Assembly: GCA_030679915.1 (NCBI GenBank)
Contig: JAUXRY010000040.1
Coordinates: forward strand, 1 to 64,000
Direction of reading: 5' to 3'
DNA from: Thiobacillus sp.
GTDB lineage: Bacteria > Pseudomonadota > Gammaproteobacteria > Burkholderiales > Thiobacillaceae
Length of the DNA: 64,000 nucleotides
In this document: positions 57,983 to 64,000 of the stretch, in pieces
Layout: every line of letters begins with the position of its first letter
Position numbering within the stretch: the first letter of the stretch is position 1
Translations under genes and position numbers: made by a program
The notes under the pieces: model-generated
Databases searched by the model: none
Told to the model about the DNA's origin: nothing
The model's input: the letters and a program-made list of their open reading frames with translations, nothing else

Positions 57983-58306
57983 ATGAAAACAACATTGTTT
58001 ATCCTCGCTACGGTTGCGTTGGGTTTTTCGCTGCAAGTGCAGGCCAAGGGCAACTATGAAGCAGGCAAGGCCAAGTCCACCACGTGTGCCGGGTGCCATG
58101 GCGCAGACGGCGTGAGCACCGTCTCGTCTTTCCCCACGCTAGCGGGCCAGCAACGTGATTATCTGTATCACTCGCTCAAGGACTACAAGTCTGGCAAGCG
58201 CAACAACCCCATCATGGCCGGTCAGGTGCAAACCCTGTCAGATGCAGACATGCTGGATCTGGCACTGTTTTTCTCCAAGCAGAACGGTCTCAAGCTGAAG
58301 TATTGA
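57983..58306 (+). CDS. Periplasmic c-type cytochrome (c553-like), second of pair
   Basis: A 107-aa precursor with signal peptide (MKTTLFILATVALGFSLQV) and one haem site CAGCH in TTCAGCHGADGVS; Met in NPIMAGQVQTLSD is the likely sixth ligand. It is similar to the gene before it (LxxYKSGxRxxP in both), indicating a tandem duplication. Together they resemble the two domains of a dihaem cytochrome c4 split into separate genes. A terminator follows. Confidence 0.93.
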   Translation: MKTTLFILATVALGFSLQVQAKGNYEAGKAKSTTCAGCHGADGVSTVSSFPTLAGQQRDYLYHSLKDYKSGKRNNPIMAGQVQTLSDADMLDLALFFSKQNGLKLKY

Positions 58307-58324
58307 GATAGCTGCGTCAAACTG

Positions 58325-58370
58325 AAAACGGGCGTTGCCATGGATTAAATGGCAGCGCCCGTTTTTTTTA
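58325..58370 (+). terminator. Rho-independent terminator of cytochrome pair
   Basis: AAAACGGGCG...TGCCAT pairs with ATGGCA...CGCCCGTTTT over a 7-nt loop and runs into a T-tract. It lies between convergent genes and may serve both strands. Confidence 0.9.
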
Positions 58371-58389
58371 GACTATGTCTTTTGCAGGG

Positions 58390-60264
58390 TCAAGCGTTGC
58401 TGGCACACACCTGGTTACGTCCGTCCTTCTTGGCTTGATAGAGCGCCTTGTCTGCCGCACTGACCAGCGCATCGATGTCAGTGGTGCCCACTTCATGTAC
58501 CGCGACACCGATGCTGGCCGTTACGGTTTTCTCAGTGTGTCCGATCAGAATCTGTTTGGTTTCCAGGCAAGCGCGCAAACGTTCGGCAGACAGCATGGCA
58601 GCCTTGAGGTCAGTGCCCGGGCAGATAACCAGAAACTCCTCGCCGCCGATACGGCATACGCTGTCTTCCCGGCGAGCTGATGCGCGCAGCGAATGCGCGG
58701 CTTCGCGTAGCACAATGTCTCCGCTAGCATGACCAAAAGTGTCATTGACCTGTTTGAAATGGTCAATGTCGATCACCATTACCGACAGGGGCAAGCCGGA
58801 GCGGGTCGCCGCGCTCCATGCCTGTGCGAGCAGGTCTATGGCCGAGCGACGATTGGGTAGCCCGGTTAACAAATCGGTGAGGGCCGCATTTGCCAGCCGG
58901 CGATTGGCAACAGCCAGCTCTGCCGCAGTCTGGCGAAGTTGGGCGCGGTCTTTAGACCATGCGTTTTGCAGTTGCACCAGGCGCTGTGCTGGATGGAGTC
59001 GAGCGCGCAGTCCGATGGCACTGATTGTGCTGGGTGCGTAGGAATCGGCCCCTACTTCGTATGCATCCGTCCGATGGGATTCCTCGTTGTCGTCCGCCAT
59101 CAGCACGATGTGCATGCGCTGGCCTTCGTCGGTCGCGCGCAAGGCCTGGCACAAATCAGAACCATTCAGACGCGGTAAATTGATGTGGGCGATGATGACA
59201 TGGGGAAGCACCTCCATGGCCAATGCCAGCGCGGTATTTCCATTGTCGGCCGGGTAAACGAAATGCCCGCCTTCCTCAACCAGCAAACTCATAATCCGAT
59301 GGCGGGTCAGGGCGTTAGCATCTGCAACCAGAATGCGTAATGACGATTCTTGGTTCGATGAGGGATTTTTACGTTGCGTGAGCTCGGTGAAGGGGGGCAA
59401 GGATGCGGTAGGGATGTGAAGCAGTGCGCCCCAGTCACGCCAGCTTGCAATGACCTCGTCAATGAAGATGCCGGAGGCCTCAAGCGGGATATCGAGTTCG
59501 GTGGCCAGGGATATCCATTCCTTGGCTAATCTGGGACGTTGGTCTGCTTCGGCCAGTCCCAGGTCAGCCAGGCGATGCGACAAACGCAACATCAACGTGA
59601 AGCTGGTTGAGCGTGAGTCATGCGGGTAACTGGGCGGAATTTCATCCTCATACTGGGCGATGGGATTGGTAAAAGCCTTGGGAATACCCCAGTCGCTCAT
59701 GAGCACGTTGCCCAGTTCGGTGTGGTCGGTTTCAAGGTGGATGCGTTCATGGGCGCCGAGGGTTTGAATTCCCTCTGCACGATAGTCGGTCAGAACCGTG
59801 TTGTACTCATCTGGATATGCGGTTGCCAGCGCCAATTGGCCCACCTGTGCCAGCAAGCCACAAATGAACATTTCGTCGGCAGCAGCAACTCTTACGCGCT
59901 CGCCCAGCGCCTGCATGGTCAGTCCCATCAGGAGCGAGTGCGACCAGTAAAATTGATAATCAAATGCCACGCAGGCACCAGAGCGATATTGGTCCAACAG
60001 GGAAAACCCCAATGCAAGCTGTCGCACTGTGGTCATGCCTTGGCGCACGACAGCCTCTTGCACCGATACCACAGGGCGCGCAATGCGCGTAGCGGTGTTG
60101 GCGAGTTTGATCAGACGTCCAGACAAGGCCGGGTCGGTTTGGACGACACGGGCAATTTCACCCAGGGTCACATTTTCGCGTTGAGACAACTCGAGTACGG
60201 CCAAGGCGACCCCTTTGGGGCTGGGTAATTGCGTGCTGATTTCGAGTTGTTCTACCTGGGTCAT
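58390..60264 (-). CDS. HDOD - degenerate receiver - GGDEF regulatory protein
   Basis: The ATG at 60262-60264 has AGGA 6 bp before it and gives 624 aa. Order: HDOD domain (about 10-220, beginning with LPSPKGVALAVLELSQRENV), a linker, a CheY-like domain (about 310-430) and a GGDEF domain with GGEEF in VCRIGGEEFLVI (active form). In the receiver the usual acidic pair is DA in VADANALTR, and the phospho-acceptor Asp is replaced by His in IAHINLPRLNG, so phosphorylation is unlikely. It probably makes cyclic-di-GMP under control of the HDOD part. Confidence 0.9.
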   Translation of the reverse strand: MTQVEQLEISTQLPSPKGVALAVLELSQRENVTLGEIARVVQTDPALSGRLIKLANTATRIARPVVSVQEAVVRQGMTTVRQLALGFSLLDQYRSGACVAFDYQFYWSHSLLMGLTMQALGERVRVAAADEMFICGLLAQVGQLALATAYPDEYNTVLTDYRAEGIQTLGAHERIHLETDHTELGNVLMSDWGIPKAFTNPIAQYEDEIPPSYPHDSRSTSFTLMLRLSHRLADLGLAEADQRPRLAKEWISLATELDIPLEASGIFIDEVIASWRDWGALLHIPTASLPPFTELTQRKNPSSNQESSLRILVADANALTRHRIMSLLVEEGGHFVYPADNGNTALALAMEVLPHVIIAHINLPRLNGSDLCQALRATDEGQRMHIVLMADDNEESHRTDAYEVGADSYAPSTISAIGLRARLHPAQRLVQLQNAWSKDRAQLRQTAAELAVANRRLANAALTDLLTGLPNRRSAIDLLAQAWSAATRSGLPLSVMVIDIDHFKQVNDTFGHASGDIVLREAAHSLRASARREDSVCRIGGEEFLVICPGTDLKAAMLSAERLRACLETKQILIGHTEKTVTASIGVAVHEVGTTDIDALVSAADKALYQAKKDGRNQVCASNA

Positions 60265-60488
60265 ACGTGGTCCTGATTTAGCACGGCGATACACATAGCG
60301 CGGGATCAGGGTCGGCCTGGCGCGGCGCGCACCCGGCTACGACAGATAACAATCCTGAACGGAACGATTCCTTTGCCATGCTGATGTTGAGATTTTTACG
60401 ATTGCACAGCCACCGTTACCAGGATTATCGACAGGATTACAGCAAAATGAAGACTTGGACGTGTCAATTGTTGGACACAATAAACTAT

Positions 60489-60923
60489 TCAGTTTTTATT
60501 AAGTTGTTGGTCCAGACAACGCAAATAGGCAGCTGAATCGAAAGCGGTCTGGTGGCGTTGCACCTGCCAGATCATTTCCCCCAGGCATTCCATGATCGCG
60601 TGCTGGGCGTCCATCTCGTCACCCTGCAGCGTGATCAACTGCTGGTATCGCTCACGTATGCCCGGCGGCTGGTCAACCGACAACTGCTCGGCAATCGCCA
60701 GATGCATGGATAAATGCAGAAAAGGATTGGTTTCACCCGCCTCGGGCAAGTAATCCCGTTCCTGATAACGCTCGGGTTGATCGAGGATGCCATGGTATTC
60801 AGGGTGCGCCAGCACCGCATCGAGTGCGGGTTGTTCCGCGCCCGCCAGGGGCTGTCCGGCGCGGTATTTCGCCCACACCTCGAAGAAGAACTGGCGAACC
60901 TGGTCGCGGCTGGGGTTAAACAC
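60489..60923 (-). CDS. DUF1841 family protein
   Basis: A GTG at 60921-60923 gives 144 aa starting MFNPSRDQVRQFFFEVW, the usual DUF1841 N-terminus; AAGGG stands 5 bp before it. The frame is open 10 codons further into nth, but that would be an unusual start. It has NPFLHLSMHLAIAEQ and HAIMECLGEMIWQVQR. Function unknown. It overlaps the end of nth by 8 bp. Confidence 0.85.
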   Translation of the reverse strand: MFNPSRDQVRQFFFEVWAKYRAGQPLAGAEQPALDAVLAHPEYHGILDQPERYQERDYLPEAGETNPFLHLSMHLAIAEQLSVDQPPGIRERYQQLITLQGDEMDAQHAIMECLGEMIWQVQRHQTAFDSAAYLRCLDQQLNKN

Positions 60924-61548
60924 TTTTTCCCTTGTATTCGCACAGGTCGGCAATGATGCACTCGCCGCATTTTGGCTTGCGGGCCTGGCATATATAGCGC
61001 CCGTGCAGGATCAGCCAGTGGTGAGCGTCGACGCGAAATTCGGCGGGAATGGTTTTAACCAGTTTTTTTTCCACCTCCAGCACCGTTTTACCGGGCGCGA
61101 GGCCGATACGGTTGGCGACGCGAAAAATGTGGGTGTCGACCGCCATGGTCGGCTGGCCGAAAGCGGTGTTCAGAATCACGTTTGCGGTCTTGCGTCCCAC
61201 GCCGGGCAGCGCTTCGAGCGCAGCACGGTCGGCCGGAACCGCGCTGCCGTGCAGGCCGATCAGCATCTTGCAGGCGGCGATCAGGTGGCGGGCCTTGCTT
61301 CTATATAAACCAATCGTCTTGATGAAATAGGCCAGCTCGGCTTCACCCAGCGCAACAATGGCCTCGGGCGTATTGGCCACCGGAAACAGCCGGCGCGTGG
61401 CCAGATTGACGCCCTTGTCGGTGGATTGCGCCGACAGCACCACCGCAACCAGCAACTCGAAGGGAGTGCTGTATTCAAGTTCGGTGGTGGGATGCGGGTT
61501 GGCCGCACGCAGACGGCTGAATATTGCGTGTCGCTTGGCTGGATTCAT
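60916..61548 (-). CDS. nth: Endonuclease III
   Basis: Nth is a DNA glycosylase/AP lyase for oxidised pyrimidines. The 210-aa protein has the helix-hairpin-helix EALPGVGRKTANVILNTAFG (catalytic Lys), VDTHIFRVANRIGL with the catalytic Asp, and a 4Fe-4S cluster from C-x6-C-x2-C-x5-C near the C-terminus (CQARKPKCGECIIADLC). It is located after the rnf genes, as is usual in proteobacteria. Confidence 0.97.
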   Translation of the reverse strand: MNPAKRHAIFSRLRAANPHPTTELEYSTPFELLVAVVLSAQSTDKGVNLATRRLFPVANTPEAIVALGEAELAYFIKTIGLYRSKARHLIAACKMLIGLHGSAVPADRAALEALPGVGRKTANVILNTAFGQPTMAVDTHIFRVANRIGLAPGKTVLEVEKKLVKTIPAEFRVDAHHWLILHGRYICQARKPKCGECIIADLCEYKGKSV

Positions 61549-61570
61549 GGTGTTGGCGGTACGCGGTGCG

Positions 61571-61723
61571 TCACTGCGTATCGAGCGATTTTATCAAGGC
61601 TTGTTTTTCAGCTTGTCGTTTGGCGCCTGCAGATTGTTCATGCTCGCCCGCTTTGCGTTGAAGCGCCAGCGGAACATACGGATTGCGCGGCTTGGGCACG
61701 CGCTTTTTCAGTGGCGGCTTCAT
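61571..61723 (-). CDS. Small conserved-looking basic protein, 50 aa
   Basis: The ATG at 61721-61723 overlaps the rnfE stop by 4 bp (ATGA). The 50-aa product begins MKPPLKKRVPKPRNPYV and continues with LQRKAGEHEQSAGAKRQAEK; it is rich in Lys, Arg and Pro. Such a KKRVPKPRNP... protein between rnf and nth is familiar to me from related genomes, but I cannot give a function. It is not in any other frame of importance, and the overlap with rnfE argues for a real gene. Confidence 0.6.
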   Translation of the reverse strand: MKPPLKKRVPKPRNPYVPLALQRKAGEHEQSAGAKRQAEKQALIKSLDTQ

Positions 61724-62397
61724 GCCGGAACCGGTAAGGCCGCGTGGGCGCGCTGCTCGGCGCGCGCTTTTTTCCAGTTGTTGGCGGCGATCAGCAGCCC
61801 CAGCGCGATGAAGGCGCCGGGTGGCAGAATCGCCAGCAAAAATCCCTGATAGTTGGGTAGCACATGCAGCACCCAGCCTTTGGCGGCCTCGCCGAACACC
61901 AGATCGATGCCAGAGAGCAACGTACCCTGGCCGGCGAGTTCCCGAATGGCACCCAGCACCACCAGCACCAGCGTCAGTCCCAGTCCCATGGCAATGCCGT
62001 CGACTATGCTGTGCAGCGGGTGATTCTTGGCGGCGAAGGCGTCGGCGCGCGCCAGCACGATGCAGTTAGTGGTGATGAGCGGAATGAAAATCCCCAGCAC
62101 CAGATACAGCGGATGCACAAACGCGTTCATCACCAGATCGATCACGGTGACCAGCGCGGCAATGATGAGGACAAACACCGGGATGCGAATTTCGTTCGGC
62201 ACGAAATTGCGCACACCCGACACCGCGCCACTCGATGCCGCCATCACCAGCGTCGTGGCGATCCCAAGCGACAGCGCGTTGATGACGTTGTTGCTGATCG
62301 CCAGCAGCGGGCACAGGCCGAGCAGCTGCACCAGGCCGGTGTTTTGCTTGACGAGGCCGTTGTGAAACAGACCGCGGAATTCATTCAGCGTCATCAT
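61720..62397 (-). CDS. rsxE: Rnf/Rsx electron transport complex subunit E
   Basis: RnfE is a six-helix membrane subunit of the ion-pumping ferredoxin:NAD or SoxR-reducing complex. The ATG at 62395-62397 gives 225 aa: FRGLFHNGLVKQNTGLVQLL, GLCPLLAISNNVINALSLG, ITTNCIVLARADAFAAKN and GAIRELAGQGTLLSG are hallmarks. Frame extension to 62451 is not supported. It follows rnfG with a small overlap and is followed by the 50-aa gene. Confidence 0.95.
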   Translation of the reverse strand: MMTLNEFRGLFHNGLVKQNTGLVQLLGLCPLLAISNNVINALSLGIATTLVMAASSGAVSGVRNFVPNEIRIPVFVLIIAALVTVIDLVMNAFVHPLYLVLGIFIPLITTNCIVLARADAFAAKNHPLHSIVDGIAMGLGLTLVLVVLGAIRELAGQGTLLSGIDLVFGEAAKGWVLHVLPNYQGFLLAILPPGAFIALGLLIAANNWKKARAEQRAHAALPVPA

Positions 62398-63040
62398 GGG
62401 CTTTCTCCTGGGCGACTGGCGGCGCAACAAGTGTCGCGCGGTGCCGTGCAAAAAAATCGAGCGCGTTCCTGACCGCCTTGACCACCGCGCGCGGAGTGAT
62501 GGTGGCGCCGGCGCGCGCGTCGAATGCGCCGCCGTCCTTGGTGACCTTCCATTGTGGCAGCGGCGGCGCGGTCAGCGACTTGCCTTCAAACTGGCGGATC
62601 CATGCGCTCTTGGCCAACTCGATGTAATCGCCCAGGCCGGGTGTTTCGCGGTGGGCCGTGACACGCACGCCGGTCACATTGCCGTCAATGTCGATGCCGA
62701 TCAGCAAGGCGATCTCGCCGCTGTAACCGTCTGGTGCGATGGCTTCCAGTACTAGGCCGCTGACTTGATCGCCGCGGCGGGCAATCCACAAGGCGGAGGG
62801 CTGGCGCGTGCCCAGCAACGCGTCCGGCGGCACGCTTTGCTGGCTGGACAGGAGATCGTTGTCGTACAGCGTGGCGGGCAGAACCTGGCTCAGCAGCGCG
62901 CGTTTTGCGGCCAGCTGGCCACGGGTAATGGTCGGCTCGGTGCGGTCATGGGTAAATGCCAGCATGGCGGTGCCGACGACCGCGAACACGAACAGGATCA
63001 CGCCGGTACGCAGCGCGTTGCGGCTGGCTGCGGTGATCAC
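62381..63040 (-). CDS. rsxG: Rnf/Rsx electron transport complex subunit G
   Basis: RnfG is a flavoprotein with a covalently bound FMN on Thr. A GTG at 63038-63040 overlapping the rnfD stop (GTGA) gives 219 aa with one N-terminal membrane helix (GVILFVFAVVGTAMLAF) and the FMN site AGATITPRAVVKAV. HRETPGLGDYIELAKSAW is also conserved. The longer frame (to 63298) runs through rnfD sequence and is a shadow. It overlaps rnfE at its 3' end. Confidence 0.95.
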   Translation of the reverse strand: MITAASRNALRTGVILFVFAVVGTAMLAFTHDRTEPTITRGQLAAKRALLSQVLPATLYDNDLLSSQQSVPPDALLGTRQPSALWIARRGDQVSGLVLEAIAPDGYSGEIALLIGIDIDGNVTGVRVTAHRETPGLGDYIELAKSAWIRQFEGKSLTAPPLPQWKVTKDGGAFDARAGATITPRAVVKAVRNALDFFARHRATLVAPPVAQEKAHDDAE

Positions 63041-64000
63041 GCGCGCGGCTCCTTGCCTGCGCCGCCGTAGATGCGCGGCTGGGTGTACTGGTCGATCAGC
63101 GGCACGCACAGATTCATCAGCAGAATGGCGAACGCCACCCCGTCGGGGAAGCCGCCCCAGGTGCGGATGACGATGGTGAGCAGGCCCGCGCCGAAACCGA
63201 AAATCAGCTTGCCGCGCGGGGTGGTCGCACCCGACACCGGATCGGTGGCGATGAAGAAGGCGCCGAGCATCACCGACGGCGCAAACAGGTGGAACCACGG
63301 CGCGCCGAAGCGCCCGGCGTCAAAAAAATGCAGAAAGCCGGCGGCCAGCCAGATGCCGGCGAGAAAGGCCAGTGGTACCTGCCAGCTAATGATACGCAGC
63401 GCCCACAGCAACAGTCCGCCGATCAGAAACGCGGCCGCCAGCCATTCGAACCCGGTTCCACCGTAATGGCCAAAAATGGATTTCGGCATAATCTCATCGA
63501 TGGTCAATTGCTGCAGCAAGCCGGTTCGCAACGTGTCCAGCGGGGTGGCCATGGTGACGGCGTCGAGCACAGCTTTGGGGAATTCACCGCCAAAAATCAC
63601 CGTTGCGCTTTGGGCAAAGCTCAGTGAGGAAGGAGTGAGTTCGACCGGACCCGACCACTGGGTCATCTGCACCGGGAAGGACACGATGAGAACGGCGTAA
63701 CCGACCATCGCCGGGTTGAAAATATTTTGTCCCAGCCCGCCATACAAATGTTTGGCGACGACGATGGCAAAAACTGTGCCCGTGATGATGAGCCACCAGG
63801 GTGCCAGTGACGGCAGCGACAGTGCCAGCAGCCAGGCGGTCACGATGGCAGAAAGGTCGGTGAGGAATGGCTTGGCCGGATAGCCGCGAGCCTTGAGCAT
63901 GGCTGCTTCCGCAGCCAATGCCGTCACGGTGGCGAGCGACAATGTGACCAGGATACCCGGCCCGAACACCCACACATATGCGGCGACACCGGGCAGCAAT
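63037..64000 (-). CDS. rsxD: Rnf/Rsx electron transport complex subunit D, 5' end cut
   Basis: RnfD is the other FMN-carrying membrane subunit. The window ends before its start; the visible part begins LLPGVAAYVWVFGPGILV, which is normally about residue 25-30. The FMN attachment site appears as TDPVSGATTPRGKLIFGFGAG-type sequence near the C-terminal third, and KHLYGGLGQNIFNPAMVGYA is also typical. The stop overlaps rnfG. The rnfABC genes are presumably beyond the window. Confidence 0.94.
   Translation of the reverse strand, partial: LLPGVAAYVWVFGPGILVTLSLATVTALAAEAAMLKARGYPAKPFLTDLSAIVTAWLLALSLPSLAPWWLIITGTVFAIVVAKHLYGGLGQNIFNPAMVGYAVLIVSFPVQMTQWSGPVELTPSSLSFAQSATVIFGGEFPKAVLDAVTMATPLDTLRTGLLQQLTIDEIMPKSIFGHYGGTGFEWLAAAFLIGGLLLWALRIISWQVPLAFLAGIWLAAGFLHFFDAGRFGAPWFHLFAPSVMLGAFFIATDPVSGATTPRGKLIFGFGAGLLTIVIRTWGGFPDGVAFAILLMNLCVPLIDQYTQPRIYGGAGKEPRA

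Noticed and set aside
62381-63298. 305-codon version of the rnfG frame
   Set aside because: The first 86 codons lie over rnfD and are not RnfG-like; the GTG at 63040 overlapping the rnfD stop fits the family length.

Overview
This window reads as a chromosomal segment of a GC-rich Gram-negative bacterium, most likely a betaproteobacterium of the Nitrosomonadales/Thiobacillus type. That is inference from gene content and order (pcnB-folK-dNK-panB-panC, hrcA/nadK/recN, rnf-nth, queA-tgt-yajC-secD-secF, bpt and aat side by side, CcoI-CcoS); no 16S rRNA gene is present. Most of it is housekeeping DNA with tight operons and many 4-bp ATGA/GTGA overlaps.

Layout. 1-6834 (minus strand): queA-tgt, a DUF898 membrane protein coupled to an M48 peptidase, then yajC-secD-secF (secF cut by the window edge). 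6858-7062: a tRNA-Leu(CAA) with promoter and terminator. 7063-8045: almost gene-free, with a 71-nt inverted repeat, a possible 44-codon ORF and an exact -24/-12 sigma-54 promoter at 7981-7996. 8046-21391 (plus strand): eight-gene glycogen operon pgi-glk-glgC-GH57-malQ-glgB-glgA-glgP. 21700-22069: a small gene with a frameshifted internal duplication. 22136-27545 (minus): panD, panC, panB, deoxynucleoside kinase, folK, pcnB and an ABC-importer ATPase. 27546-32402: a roughly 4.9-kb block (AT-rich orphan membrane protein, hairpins including an attC-like one, a SWIM-SNF2 ATPase) lying between that ATPase and a FecCD-type permease. 33338-38131 (minus): lipoprotein cyclophilin, DsbA-like protein, CcoS, CcoI, OmpW. 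38224-41768 (plus): aat, bpt, a HExxH lipoprotein, thyA, folA. 41814-43800: accessory pocket with an AT-rich SIR2-like protein, a REP-associated transposase with an altered HUH motif between inverted REP copies, and the 3' remnant of a phnA/yjdM gene. 43840-50251: a DsbA/DsbB-like pair, a CHASE-PAS histidine kinase and a GGDEF-EAL protein. 50369-55667: hemH, hrcA, nadK, recN and a secreted nuclease. 55668-60264: a SulP transporter, two c553-type cytochromes and an HDOD/degenerate-receiver/GGDEF protein. 60489-64000 (minus): rnfD-rnfG-rnfE, a 50-aa gene, nth and a DUF1841 gene.

How the genes work together. The glycogen operon can take fructose-6-P or glucose through glucose-6-P, make ADP-glucose, elongate, branch and remodel glucan, and degrade it again; the sigma-54 promoter suggests enhancer-dependent control. 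Rnf genes, CcoI/CcoS, cytochromes and OmpW point to a respiratory organism that copes with low oxygen. No complete undescribed multi-gene system stands out. The best leads are the sigma-54 glycogen promoter, the SIR2-like/RAYT/phnA pocket, the dispersed repeat at the cyclophilin-FecCD junction, and the split ABC importer.
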